Below, one piece after another: positions 13,301 through 24,576 of a DNA stretch of 64,000 nucleotides. Position 1 is the first letter of the stretch. The number at the start of each line of letters is the position of its first letter. This DNA is from Glandiceps talaboti. Lineage: Eukaryota; Hemichordata; Enteropneusta; Spengelidae. A program made the translations under genes and the position numbers. A model generated the notes under the pieces. The model did not search any database, was not told where the DNA came from, and saw only the letters and a list, made by a program, of their open reading frames with translations. The stretch lies in NCBI RefSeq assembly GCF_964340395.1, contig NC_135550.1, positions 11,322,408 to 11,386,407 of the forward strand. Reading direction: 5' to 3'.

Positions 13301-16300
13301 AATACTTTTTTGCACCTTCAAAGATAGTTTTGATTTTCCACCACTGATAAAACAACTTCTGATCAGAATGACAACTGCTGCAAGGATTGTACAACTTGGA
13401 GACACCTCGACACCTCGAGATAACTGCTGCAAGGGTTGTAAAACTCAGCAACATATCTAGATAACTGATGCAAGGGTTGTAAAACTCAGCAACATATCTA
13501 GATAACTGATGCAAGGGTTGTAAAACTCAGCAACATCTCTAGATAACTGATGCAAGGGTTGTAAAACTCACATATAATATACTGCAATATATCAACATTG
13601 TGAGCAATACTAATCCAATTACAGTCCTTTGCCAAATGAGATTACTGATTTACAACATACCGGGGTATATATACGACCAGCCAGATCATTTGAAACTTCA
13701 GGGTTAAAGTACTACCAATTACAGTGGCAACATGAATGACAAATGGGGTATTTATTTTGGAATTTTAAGACAACCTAGTGTAAGATATAATATGTTTTCC
13801 TACTTCAAAAAACAGTGTGAAACAGCATCAACCAAATCCATGTACAAAAAGCTAAAAAAGTGTGTAAAAAGTTTGTTATTGTGCATACAATAACAAAACA
13901 TTTTACAGATTTTTAAATATTTGTGCAATTTGAGATACAAAGTAAAAATTTGTATATGTTGTGTCACAGTATTTTTTTAAAGTATGAAAACACAATAGAA
14001 TTGCTGTATAAATTTTGACCCGAACGAATACCCATTTGTCATCTATATGGCCACTTTGAGTGATTTATAAATATTTTTTCTTATAAATATGACTCGCAAA
14101 ACTACCCAAATAATCTGGTGAATATAGTGTACCAGTACTACCACTGTGTCTTTCCTTCCCATCTATAACTACAGCAAGAAATGCACTGTTGAGAAACATT
14201 GACACTCTATGAATTTTTTAGTTTAGATTAATACACTGACATATTCACAATTAGCCTTCACAGTTCAAAATGTAATAGAAGGCACACGATATATAAATAT
14301 ATAATTAATTGTCTGCATTTATGCAATGTAATTAAGTTTTGTGTTTGCTGCACTCAAAAGACGCAATAGACTCATTTGGCACCATGATGCATACAATTAA
14401 TGTCTGTGATTGCATTAGAAGTACAACATACCCAATCTCATCATGTCTGTACACACCACACTACCGTGTCATAAGCATATTGTGAATATTAAAATTGATT
14501 TATTGGTTTTGTGCCCATCATTAATATCAGTTCTATAGTCAATGTATTCAGTGGTTTTGGGCTATTTTTGCAAATTTGTTTAAACACACTGTGTGTTGTG
14601 TTATTACCTTGTCTTCAAGAGTTACACACAGGCTAGTAGCCTGCAATCATAATTGGTGAACTACTAAATTTATATTTTATTTTATTTATATTAAATTACA
14701 GACACAAAATTTACCAGTTGTTGTATGTTAGAGTCAATAAATAAGCGTCTGATCTGTAAATCACCTTATTTTACCAAGGGATATAGAAAATATTATAAGG
14801 TCTAAAAAAAATAATTGTTTGGTTCCTGTTACCCGACCCCACTTAGCTTTTCACTGCCAACCCTCAACTTTTTTTTATGTATTTGAGAAAAAAAAAATAA
14901 AATCGCAAAAGTTGCGAAGTCTTATGAGATATAGTGGATGCAGAAACTAACATCAACTTAAACAGACAAAAAAAAAACAGTTTCCAGTGTTCTTCCAATC
15001 TGTAATGGCTGTACATCTGATAGGAAGAAATAAATGACACTGAGACCATTTGGAAACCAATGGAAAACCTGAACTTGACACTCACACAGAAAAAAAAACT
15101 ACCTACCCCGCCTATTCCAAACTTGAACGTAATCAGAACCACACAATTTTTTGTATTAGGCCTATAAATGATAAAATACATATTATGTAGTCAGGCAGGC
15201 CAACAAAAGTATAGACATACAGTATAATATATTATCTTCAGTTGTAAAGGTTAAAGGTGAACAGATGCAATCATTTTTCATATACTATCAATGATCCCAT
15301 GACTAGACAATATAAGTTCAATTCAATTAAAACAGTGTGGTTACAACTAAATGCAATGAGAGCATTTGGTACCTTAAAATAGAATGCACAACTCAAGAGG
15401 GAATTAATTAATTTTAATGGCATGACATGACAGCCGATGACTCGTTGTTTTATTCACACAATTCTGTGTATCAGAGTTGCACTCTAATATGACTAATAAA
15501 GTCTATGGACAAAATTGTTCTGGCTTGGCAAAGTGTTAAAATTTGTGATGTTTTCATTTCATCTCTGTGGTCAAAATATACCTGTTCTTGCATATCAGAG
15601 TATATGATCAGTGGGTTAGAGTGGCCGGTTTGGAATATGCAGGTTGCAGGTTCAAGCTCTATTGCTGTCGTTTGTTTCTGAGTGGCTTAAGTCCTTGGGA
15701 CAAGATTTGAAACATGACTGTGCCTCAGTCAACCAAGCTGTATAATTGGGGACCTGGTAGGATAGAGGTTGCAATGTGAATGCTTTAATCTTAATGCATT
15801 TATAAAGACTGCAGTGGATTGTGGCGGCTCCCCAGGGAGTTGAGGAAGTATAAAGGGCCATTGTGCCGATCTGAGCCAGGGGTAATAAATTGTATAAAAG
15901 TGCTTTGAGCACAGAGTGGAAAACCGCTATATAAAAACTAACATTGTTATATTTGATAAATGAATATCAGATACATATTTGATAATCTAGACATTGCAGA
16001 CAAGGTGCTAATACAGATATGTATGTAGATCATAACTTAGAATATAATACCAATGTGATATATTTGAAATTACAATAACTATAATAAATTTGACAAGCTG
16101 GTGTTGATCTTAGTAGATGTGGACAGAGCATGCACCGATCAGTCTGGTTTACATCTGGCAAGTTTACATTGAAATAAACATATGGTTCATATCGGTCTGG
16201 CATACATTTATTTAGGGAGCTGTGGAGTAAATCTGATGTAAAAATAATAGATTTCTTTAAATATCTACTTCTATTTCCTTTGTTTATTGTCAGGATTTTT

Positions 16301-16964
16301 TAGTCCCTGCTGGGCGAAGTTTTTATTTTGTTATTCTAGAAGTGAGTGTCTCCTACCTACTCACTCCCTGAACAACAAAATCAAAAATAAACAGGCGTAA
16401 AAAAAGGAATTGAGTTGTGTCTTACATCAGATTTTACATGTAATCAGATTGTCATCTAACTAACAATACATCTTATATTTTGTACTTCAGTGAACAGTTA
16501 TTTTTCTCTGTTTCTGGTGAAAAAACCTACAGATTCTGGAAATGCGTTATGGATTCTTAAAACTATAAAATAGTCCCCTGTACGATAGAGCTTCTCGTTC
16601 TGCGTCACGACCATCAAAGGTAAAATAGCATGACCAGATAAAATCTAAATCATCAATATTTGACATTCTCTTTCTTTCTTTTTTTCAATTTCAGTAATTG
16701 AAAGTGGAGAAGATGTGACTAAACTACAGGATGACGAAGCTGTTGTCATGGTAAACCATCAATCTACTGGTGATGTTCTGACATTAATGACAAGTTTGCA
16801 AGACAAAGGTCCGGTCTTAAAAGAAGTAATGTGGCTGATGGATAAAATACTTATACTGGCACCTACTTTTGGACCTGTCTCTTTTTTCCATGGTGACTTC
16901 TTTATACAACAGGTAAGTAATCCACAAGACTAGAATGCCCTGAATTGCACACAAAAAACAACAC

Positions 16965-17060
<96 letters not shown>

Positions 17061-19983
17061 AATATTGGAGAATAATAAAGTTATATGTTTGCAGGTAATA
17101 ATTGTTAGGGTATAATTACATAGACTTACTAGAAACCAAGTTCTTAATTTACAAAAAAACATTGGGAATGTGATGTTATATGGTGCCTGAATGTTTTGGC
17201 TCGAATTTCAAGCACCAAAAAACCAATGACACAGACACATGTTGTCATGATGTAGGGCATAAATTCCATATTTTCTGTGTGAATGTATATCACTTAACAT
17301 GTGCATGGTGTAATAACTATTATTCTTTTAAAAATAAATTACCATGCATGTGTCAACATATATGTACATTTGAATTGCAAGAAAAAAAATTGTGTCCATG
17401 TGTATATTGAAAATTCTACTTGCAATAAGGGATTTTATGTCTCATTGCAGATCTCGTGAGAGAAATGCAAATATGCCTAGCAACAACGGTTGTCAAACAT
17501 GTGATCGAGGTCAAGCTTTCACCATGGCCATGTGTGATGATGTCGAGAACAATAGTGTTGCTAAGCATTTGACACTTTCAGCTTGACCACCCTCAAGTAG
17601 TTGCTATGGATGCAACGGCTCATGCGAGATCTTGTGAGAACTGCTGCGAGGCGAAAAAAACGGCTTACTGATATACATGAATTTTTGCTTTCATTTTAAG
17701 TACTGGTATATATTGTAATCTAAATATACCGAACTATACCACAGTCTCTAAGCCAGATACAGGGACTGTGGGCACTCCTAAATGTTAACCGGTTCAACTA
17801 TTAAAAATAACCCCTTGTTTTTTTTTGCGATTTTTTTTTTTAGGGTAAGCAGTACAGGGAATCACAAATCAAATTACTCGCGGAACATTTACAGAAGATA
17901 TACTGGCAGAGATTTAGAAAATGGGTCATTCTCTTTCCAGAGGGAGGGTTCCTTAGGAAAAGAAGAGCTGCCAGCCAGAAGTAAGTAAAACAGCAGACAC
18001 ACTCAGTCTGGTAATATATTACCACAGACTTCCTTGTCCATGTAATTACTTATATCAAGTAGAAGTGGAAAGGCTAGAGTCAAATTTGGGTGTCTGACAG
18101 AGATATAGAGAATGTGGATCTTGAATGATTGAATGGCTCCAGTGATAAGATTGACTGTAGGTAATTAAGTCAAAGACTGCGAGATCTAAATTGGTGAGTG
18201 TAAGCTAAGACACTATCATTCATTCTGAAATGAATACCTTGAATCCCTGTATTGGAAGTGACTCCGTATACTAAACATACATGAAGTGCTCTAAGCCTCT
18301 ATCTACAGAACATACTGATGGAAGTGAGAATTATACTATTAACAGCAAGATCAAATGAAGCAATCAAACCCAAACTGAAAGAAAAATTCCTTCCAGAAAC
18401 TAATCAATTGAAAGTATGTACTGTGAATCACAAATGTACATTTTATCTACCAGTCATTACTTGCATCAGTGTGTGAATATAGTTTGATATTTGCACCGCA
18501 GTGCAATACTGAAAATATTGTTGCATATCTGTATATGAAACCATGAGTGTTCCATGCACACAAAATCATGTGAGCACATTAAGTTGTATTTCTTTATGAT
18601 GTTTTGGATAAACATACATAATAACAAAACTCCACGATGATAGAGTGCCAGTGTGACTATAAGTCTAAGTATTTGCACTCAGTGTTTTATGCTGTACTTT
18701 TGTTTGCTATGCTCATGATAGTACGGCTACAAAAAGACCACAAACACTTTTTGCAGTACCCTGGGTATGCCACACTTGCACCCACATGACATGAGTGGGG
18801 TTCTGTCATAGTTACTGCATAAAATACTAATAAAATTGTTGCAAATAATTCAAGATATATCATTTAAAATAAGACTGAAGATCCTAATTTTCTATTGTAG
18901 ATTTGCAAGGAAGAATAATCTGCCTGTTTTAGAACACGTTACATTGCCAAGAACTGGTGCAATGACAACAATTTTGCAGACACTCAGGAACTCTACACCT
19001 ATGCAGAATGGACCAAAATCAGCATTTGGTATGTCAATTCTTGGAGAAAAAAACCTCTGGAGTTGACATCACATTTACCGCAATCTCTTTGTCTTGATAC
19101 TCTTTGTATTTGTCAAGAGAAGGAGAATGTGGTAGATGTGATGTCATCGCTAAATCTTTTCCCATAAACCCTTGCAGGAAACTGCCAAAATGGCCCAAAC
19201 ACATGTCAAGTGCAGACAGGGCTTCTTTAAAGGTTTCAAAAAGTTGAGTAGTTACTGAGGTGCTATGTAACTTGATAGAAGTAATCAATACAAGTGTACT
19301 AGAGGCAGAAATAAGTCTGGACTTTTCCTTAAGTTGATAGCAGTAATCAATACAAGTGTACTGAAGTCAGAAATAGTAAGTCTGACTGGACTTTTACTTT
19401 AAATTGATAGTAAATTTAATCAGTAAACCTGACTGAACTGAAAGTCTAGCTACATGGTCAAAGTAAATGTAAATACATAGCTTCAGGTAAAGCCAATGGG
19501 ACTGCGAGAAAGTCTATCGTCAGCTGATAATATTACAACATCCATTTGTTAACTCATCTCACTGATTTCATTTCTGTAGCATCAGCTTCAAGAAAAAGTT
19601 TGAAGTGGGTGATCGACATAACAATAGGTTACCCGGGTCATCCTGAAGTGAAGCCGATGAATGTACAAAGCTGGATATTGGGCTACAGACAACCCTGCTG
19701 TTCATCCGTACATTACAGATACTTTCCAATCCATGAAGTACCTGAAGATCCCGACGAACTACTCAAATGGATGTATCAACGATTTGTCGAAAAGGAAGAG
19801 TTGCTTTCTCATTTCTACAGTACTGGGGAATTCCCCACACCAGCCACGAACTGTAAAGTCACCAAGAAACCCAAGAAAGTCGAACTATCAGCATGGTGGT
19901 TTCTCACAATCAATGCATCTTACATTGTTTTAATGTGTCTACTTAAATTACTATACAATACACTGTATCAATTGATTGTTTAA
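4134..19983 (+). CDS. LPGAT1: LPGAT1: acyl-CoA:lysophosphatidylglycerol/lysophospholipid acyltransferase, 5 coding exons with alternative first exons
   Basis: ER-membrane acyltransferase of the AGPAT/LPLAT family, which transfers fatty acyl-CoA to lysophospholipids. Coding exons: 4134-4365 (1a) or 9314-9548 (1b), then 16695-16912, 17844-17980, 18901-19028 and 19580-19983. All junctions are GT..AG with consistent phases. The 1a form gives 372 residues; the human protein is about 370. Exon 1 is hydrophobic (membrane anchor, LRWF..LYWY.EGI). The catalytic NHxxxxD motif is NHQSTGD at residues 98-104, and FPEGGFLRKRR begins at 181, both as in human LPGAT1. The C-terminal block WILGYRQP...HYR.FPI..VP and RFVEKEELLSHFY also match human, followed by a last hydrophobic segment. 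A (CA)n tract lies just after exon 2, and a palindromic element starts seven bases after the stop codon. Ortholog call is from remembered human sequence; family membership is secure. Confidence 0.95.
5220..5615. repeat. Local direct repeat, two copies of about 90 bp
   Basis: About 5222-5315 and about 5527-5613 share GTACAATAAGTATACATTTT and GGTATTGGAGTAC-type words in the same order. It lies in LPGAT1 intron 1. Confidence 0.6.
5670..5860 (+). mobile_element. LINE fragment (post-RT region), decayed
   Basis: From about 5689 the translation reads DHAILDPILTYGCEIWG followed by AEQYTDKTPIEKLNIK, typical of the region after the RT domain in CR1/L2/Jockey-type elements (V.P.LTYG.E.WG..). A stop follows soon after. 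It lies in LPGAT1 intron 1 within duplication copy A and has no recognisable counterpart in copy B. Confidence 0.65.
6660..6950 (-). mobile_element. LINE reverse-transcriptase fragment with YADD box
   Basis: On the minus strand the frame reads SSPFLFNMFYQGLVNELS, then FNVFCYADDLMLASLS, then VTGLQNMIDVAQKC and FNPKKT. This is the RT core of a non-LTR element (usual form LSPFLFNVY..ELS, MYADDL, VTGLQ.MID, FN.KKS). The catalytic YADD is present, but the frame is open only for about 95 residues, so the element is truncated at both ends. It lies in LPGAT1 intron 1. Confidence 0.8.
7321..7345. repeat. Poly-C tract of 25 bases
   Basis: Uninterrupted C run directly after GTCATTTA; likely length-variable and prone to assembly error. 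Confidence 0.95.
8060..8150. repeat. Two-copy tandem repeat, about 44 bp
   Basis: TATTATAATGT-AATGTGAATG followed by CATGCATGCTTTTG occurs twice in succession. Intronic. Confidence 0.75.
8957..10880 (+). repeat. Tandem segmental duplication, copy B (carries LPGAT1 exon 1b)
   Basis: Counterpart of 3795-7510; shared anchors are listed there. The pre-exon word CCCCTTTTCAGAATGGAACA lies about 350 bases before the ATG in both copies, which suggests that promoter sequence was duplicated along with the exon. Confidence 0.7.
9314..9548 (+). CDS. LPGAT1: LPGAT1 alternative first coding exon 1b
   Basis: Encodes 78 residues plus one base, beginning MMSTLANICKM and ending GWSAGYS before donor gtacgt, the same phase as exon 1a. 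Both therefore splice in frame to exon 2 at 16695, but exon 1a has no acceptor of its own in the homologous position, so the two should be mutually exclusive alternatives from separate promoters. Its LLGIVASWGWSAGY end is closer to the human LLGMVASWGWYAGY than exon 1a is, so 1b may be the ancestral form. Confidence 0.85.
10881..13370. other. LPGAT1 intron 1 interior, no gene seen
   Basis: AT-rich intron sequence. Minus-strand open frames at 11087-11362 and 12125-12349 lack any motif. Bases 12440-12600 carry loose repeats of CTACATTTTATTGTCTGGC-like words. Confidence 0.5.
13371..13571. repeat. Minisatellite, 4-5 units of about 41 bp
   Basis: Unit GATAACTGATGCAAGGGTTG followed by TAAAACTCAGCAACATATCTA; the first unit is diverged. 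Intronic, non-coding. Confidence 0.85.
13722..14057. mobile_element. Long-palindrome MITE family, copy 1 (about 336 bp)
   Basis: Outer ends CAGTGGC...CATGAATGACAAATGGGG and the reverse-complement end CCCATTTGTCATCTATATGG then CCACTTT. Next inward is GGTATTTATTTTGGAATTTT on the left arm. The apex is TTGTTATTGT, GCAT, ACAATAACAA. The whole element can fold into one long imperfect hairpin. Same family as 19990-20345, 52868-53235 and 58270-58628. No ORF. Lies in LPGAT1 intron 1. Confidence 0.8.
14058..15604. other. LPGAT1 intron 1, no gene seen
   Basis: The 14864-15181 minus-strand open frame is low-complexity (runs of Phe and Lys from A/T tracts) and spans several A-runs; I do not support it as a gene. 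The segment 14830-15130 may be a degenerate interspersed repeat, since short conserved words are separated by A-runs. Confidence 0.4.
15605..15950 (+). mobile_element. tRNA-derived SINE
   Basis: A-box-like TGGGTTAGAGTGGCC at about 15612 and B-box-like GGTTCAAGCTC at 15649, about 37 bases apart, mark a tRNA-related head. The body includes GGGGACCTGGTAGGATAGAG. The tail AGTGCTTTGAGCACAG followed by AAAACCGCTATATAAAAAC is the GCGCTATATAAA-type end common to marine-invertebrate SINEs. Lies in LPGAT1 intron 1 in gene orientation. Confidence 0.7.
16969..17056. repeat. (CA)n microsatellite, about 44 units
   Basis: Uninterrupted CA dinucleotides starting about 57 bases after the LPGAT1 exon 2 donor. 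Likely highly polymorphic; its position inside the intron near a donor could influence splicing, but nothing shows this directly. Confidence 0.95.
17440..17645. repeat. Imperfect long inverted repeat, about 200 bp
   Basis: Left words GATCTCGTGAGA and GCCTAGCAACA are mirrored on the right by TGTTGCTAAGC and GAGATCTTGTGAGA. It is locally richer in CpG than the surrounding intron (LPGAT1 intron 2). Probably another fold-back element; the arms are diverged. Confidence 0.5.
19269..19395. repeat. Two-copy direct repeat, about 65 bp
   Basis: TTGATAGAAGTAATCAATAC then AAGTGTACT is repeated at about 19334 (TTGATAGCAGTAATCAATAC), each followed by CAGAAATA and GTCTG...GGACTTTT. LPGAT1 intron 4. Confidence 0.75.
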
Positions 19984-19989
19984 GAATTT

Positions 19990-20345
19990 AAAGTTCCATG
20001 TGGATGAGAAATGGGATGTTTACTTTGGAATTTTAATTTATAAAACAACTTTAATATGTTTTTCTACTTGAAAACACAATGTCAAACAACATATACCAAG
20101 TCCATGTTTGTAACTCAATCCATAACAAAAATTTTTTTTTTTTTAAATGTGTCAAATGTTTGTTATTATACATACAATAACAAACTTTTCAAACTTTTTG
20201 CATCTTTTTGCAATTTATTGAGTTACAAACAAGGACTTGGTATATGTTATTTCGCACTGTGTTTTCAAGTAGAAAAACATAGTAAAGTTGTTTTATAAAT
20301 TAAAATTCCAAAATAAATACCCAATTGTTATCCACATGGATCTTT
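19990..20345. mobile_element. Long-palindrome MITE family, copy 2 (356 bp), in LPGAT1 3' end
   Basis: Left end AAAGTTCCATGTGGATGAG, right end CCACATGGATCTTT. The arms GGAATTTTAATTTATAAAAC and GTTTTATAAATTAAAATTCC are exact reverse complements. The apex is around TTGTTATTATACATACAATA. It starts seven bases after the LPGAT1 stop codon (19981-19983), so it should form most of the 3' UTR. The right arm supplies an AATAAA at 20312-20317 that could act as the poly(A) signal. Confidence 0.85.
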
Positions 20346-22372
20346 AAAAGGAGAAATCTGTGAGGACATGTCTGGTTGATAAAAAGCAGAATTTTGGCAG
20401 TATTCTTAAATCATAGAGTACAGGTATGTAAAATACCAAATAACAACTAAATAGATATCAACAACGTCACAACTAAACTACAGTGACATGATTTGTACTT
20501 ATCTAATTCTGTACCAAGTAAATGAATAAATTCAAATGATCGTAATAAATATCTCCTGAAATAAAAAAGCAAAGGTATAACTATATATATAAAGTCATCT
20601 TTAAATCCATCCTGTGTATTGTAGAAGTATTTTGATAACATTGATGTATTTCAAGTAGATGAAATAGGCAATTTGAAATTGGAGGGAAAGGGGTGGGGGT
20701 GGGGGAGTAACATGAAAATATACTTCAAAATTCAACCATGATTTTAACACAAAAAGTTGTTGTTTGCCTACGACAGGAAATATCAATAGCAGGCTTGAAA
20801 ACATGGCACTTCAGTACTTCACTTTTACTTGTCTCTCTCAAAAACTTGATGCTAGATTTCTTTTACTTTGTAAAGATACAGATGGAAAGAAATCAGTATT
20901 GTCTCCATGACGCTTTCATGAAGTGAGAAAGATGCTTAATGAAAGACTGAGAGTATACATAACTAATACTAGTAATATAGGTCACATCTACAGATTTCTT
21001 TTTTTTTTCACACATCATCTTTCATGTAACTCTTTATATTAATCAATACTATTTGAAAGATAACTAAAATAAAAATAGGAGTGAGAAATTGTATATTAGT
21101 ATACTGATGTAGGTTAGTTATAAATCTATAAACGGTAAAATCTATCTTTCTGGTCTAGGCTAAATTCAAACTCAGCTGGGCATGTTTTTTTGTCATTCCT
21201 TTTCAGTCCAAGTTATCTTGTCTCCTAAAAGGTATTTTGTCTTGTAACAGTATCACCTTTTTCAAAAATAGGTTTTCAATGACGATAACAGTTATGTAAT
21301 CTTGTGGTGAACTTGACTTTCTCTTCTATGTTTCTTTGTATTTTAGAGTGGTGCTGTACTCTTTAAAATAGGAAATATACAGTAAATAAAAAAATGTGAT
21401 AGGTTTCTGAATATAATGCATAAACTTAAAGAGTGTGATGCAGTTCCTTTTTCTTCTTCTTCTTCTTCAAATTTGTACAGTTATTGTGAATATATTAGAT
21501 GCAAAGACAAACAAAGCTTGAAAGGAGTACAGAAAGCCGAACAAGCAATATATTGGACGTATGACCAACAGCCTAATACAGGTATTTCAGTAGTTGCAAT
21601 AACTCTAGGCTTATATTTCAATGTTCAATGTAGTAGTGTATTCGATTTCAATATTATGAAATTTACACCATGATTGAGGTGCAAATGTTTTACAAGAAAG
21701 TTATGAAGATGGAACAGGTTGGTTTATTTATGAAATGAATTTATATTTTATTTTAACAATATTTTTGAATCTTTTAACCTAAGTGTCATTTTTGTTAAGA
21801 TATTTCTCAAGTCAAGAGTTGACTTCATATGAAAAATTGGATTCTCGATGTTCAATATCCCTACTGTACTGTAAACCTGGAAACTTTCGCTAAAGACTTA
21901 CTTTCGCTTTAATATTTTGCTGGAAAACAAAAAACAAGAAAATAAATAGTGGCTAAAATGCCTTCTTGTCTATAAACACAGCACACCAGGCTTAGACATT
22001 CGTAAACATTAGTCTTTGGGAACTAGACTGTGAAATCGCAAAATTTGCTAGTGGTGTAAATATCGCTAGATTTACAGTATATCCTGCACACCATGCAAGT
22101 CTTCAGTCAAGAGCTTGCTGAAACACCCATGCTATGCTAGCCGCTGTAACAGAGTCAGTGATCGACCTCCACACAGCCTGTGAACTCATGAGTCATTCAA
22201 ATTTAGTATTTTTCATGGTACAGAAGATGATTGGTTGAATTAGCCACATGATATGCTAATTTTAAGCTGATTTGATAATGAGAAGTGGTTAAAAAAATAC
22301 TGAATCACATGCTGTGTAGCAAGATTTGCTAGGTTTGACTATCCAGACTGCTACATAGGCTAATGCAGTGTA
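20346..22372. other. Intergenic LPGAT1-PIGH, no gene seen
   Basis: AT-rich. A G-rich stretch at 20680-20710 and a (TTC)n run near 21451 are the only notable features. The short open frames at 20738 and 21416 have no motif or splice context. Confidence 0.5.
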
Positions 22373-22541
22373 CAGTGTTTTAACTAAAGTTTGGGAACCC
22401 TGGTAACAGAAAGGGGGGTCATATGGTAAAACTGGCAGTTTCCATACATTGTACCATAATTTTGGTGGGGAACCCCTGGTAAAATGACAGTGGGGAACCC
22501 CTGGTAAAATGACAGGGAAACTCCCTAACAAAAATACACTG
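22373..22541. mobile_element. CAGTG-type MITE, copy 1 (169 bp)
   Basis: Begins CAGTGTTTTAACTAAAG and ends AACAAAAATACACTG, giving CAGTGT..TTT terminal inverted repeats. GTGTA flanks both ends (22368-22372, 22542-22546), a possible 5-bp target duplication. The interior has TTTGGGAACCCTGGTAA and two tandem GGGGAACCCCTGGTAAAATG units. Related copies: 57891-58003 and 63840-63992. Confidence 0.65.
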
Positions 22542-24273
22542 GTGTAGGGTAGACTATGAGGTTCTCGGTTTCATCCCTTGATGTCAATGAACTCAGGATA
22601 GTGACTATTTATATAATTGTAATGTTATATATGTGTTTCAGTAAAACTTAGGATTCAATGTTGCGTACATTTCTTCAATCATTCTTAACAAACTTTGTAA
22701 TGGTTAACAGCAGCACCAACAACGACAGATCAGTCAGTTGAAATGACTTGTTGTGTTACTTCACTAGCCATGGACCCAACGTTTGTATTCAGGAGTTAAT
22801 ATGAATGTACTTCTCTTTAAAAAAATTGTACACCATGTTGTGTTATTAGTTTGGTTTAAATTTACACAAGAGTACCTGATAATTATAGCTAACAACATAA
22901 ACCACATTGCTGGTTGCTATAATTACCAGGTACTTGAACTCCTATTTAAATTTTTTTCAAAAAGTTTGAATTAAACATAGGATATTTATTGTTTTTGTAT
23001 TTATTTGTGTATATTCTTATTTATTAAAAAATCTGTGCTATCTTCGTACATATAGTGTTTGTTCAATAAATCCCATAAAACATAAACAAAGCAGTCTAGT
23101 CTTTTCTACTTGCAATCGTGACTTGCAGCCTGTCCAAACTGACCATTTGTATATCTCATCATACATTTTGTATACAGACAGATGACATCAATAGTGATAA
23201 GGATGACATAAATCTGAAGATTTCAACTGCATAGACTTGTAAGATATATCCCTCTGTCCTCAACAGCCTGTTAGTTGGCTGATGTGTGAGGGCGCCCTAA
23301 CAAGACACACCTTCAGTAATACAGACTATACAGCTTGACTGCTATATGCAAACAATACACACATTATGTTTTCCTAACAAAATCAATGTACAAGTATACT
23401 TTTCAGAAGGACTTACATTACACTCTGTTATTGGCTGGCATGGAGTTTTATAGTTCATTTGTTTGTATACATGTACAAGTGTTTCAACTTCAAATAAACA
23501 AGAAGTTCATGGGCTTGATAGACCATTTATTTACAAAGCTAATGAAGTGGGTATTTCATACCACATTAGCTTCAAGTTAATCAAATTACACACATATGAT
23601 GCCAAGAGTTTCATTCATATACAATACAATTTCACTTATTGTGACATTTGAGTTGACTCAATTTAACATGAGAAATCCAGACATTTCAATTAGGTACCAC
23701 TATATGTACTTACATGTACCACTACACATACTACAAGGACTCCTCTCTACATTTACTATTATGTGTAAACCTCGGTGTTGTGATCTATCCATTGTTGAAC
23801 ACACTATCTGATATTTTTATCAAAATGCACATGCTTTGGTGAATCACATAATTTCTATATATCATGGTCATCATATGAATTCAAAATTTTAAGTATGCAA
23901 GAAGCACCTCAATGTATTTACTACATGCATCAAATTAGCACAGAAATGATTGAAAAAATTGCAGATCTAACAATCAAGTACAAGCAACTCTTCAAGATCA
24001 GTACCTAGCTTTACTTCTCCTATATCAAACTGTAGTGAAGTTTACAACTGAATTGTCACTACAAAGAATTTGATTGAAATTACCTCTGTCTGATCCCGTC
24101 AGCTTTCAACAGATTACACATTAGATGTCCAACCTAGCACTTTATATCACCACATCTATACCTTTCTTTTTTCAGTGTCTCTACTAAACAAATTGAAGGC
24201 GCACAAGCATTTAGTTTATACATTTTTTAGCACAATATTTGCTGCATATTTAAAATGTATTCTACTTACTTAA
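22542..24273. other. Intergenic, no gene seen
   Basis: Contains the palindrome at 22853-22955 and a smaller inverted word pair near 23535-23573 (AAGCTAATGAAGTGG / CCACATTAGCTT). Open frames at 23335, 23463 and 23596 overlap one another and have no support. Confidence 0.5.
22853..22955. repeat. Fold-back repeat, about 100 bp
   Basis: AGTACCTGATAATTATAGC near 22870 pairs with GCTATAATTACCAGGTACT near 22918, and outer TTTAAATTT words also pair. No ORF. Confidence 0.65.
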
Positions 24274-24576
24274 CAGGGCTCGAAATTAGCTTTTTTTCTT
24301 TGGTAGTCCTAGTGGGCTACCAATTTCAGAAAGTGGTAGCCCAAGGATCCAAAGGTGACCAATAGTCTCATATTCCTGAACTGAAAAACAGAGTTCCTCT
24401 ATTGGAAATAAAATTGTGTGTTATAAAATACTTCTATGTCTGTTAATATTCCATCCTATCATCACATAATCAGTGATAGCCTGAGTGGGCTCCCAGCTGC
24501 AAATTATGGTAGCGCTATGACAAGAATTGGTAGTACTAGTATGTGGGAATGGGACGACTGTTAATTTTGAGCCCTG
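24274..24576. mobile_element. Non-autonomous DNA transposon (CAGGGCTCGAAATTA ends), 303 bp
   Basis: Left end CAGGGCTCGAAATTAGC and right end TAATTTTGAGCCCTG form terminal inverted repeats. CTTAA is present on both sides (24269-24273 and 24577-24581). The interior has GTAGCCCA / TGGGCTAC words. Ends of this kind are familiar from hAT-like MITEs, but a 5-bp rather than 8-bp duplication leaves the superfamily open. No ORF. Confidence 0.7.

Noticed and set aside
14864-15181. 105-residue minus-strand frame
   Set aside because: Composition is driven by A/T runs (Phe and Lys tracts); no motif.
16817-17162. Cys-Val rich minus-strand frames
   Set aside because: Translation of the (CA)n microsatellite and of the antisense of LPGAT1 exon 2.
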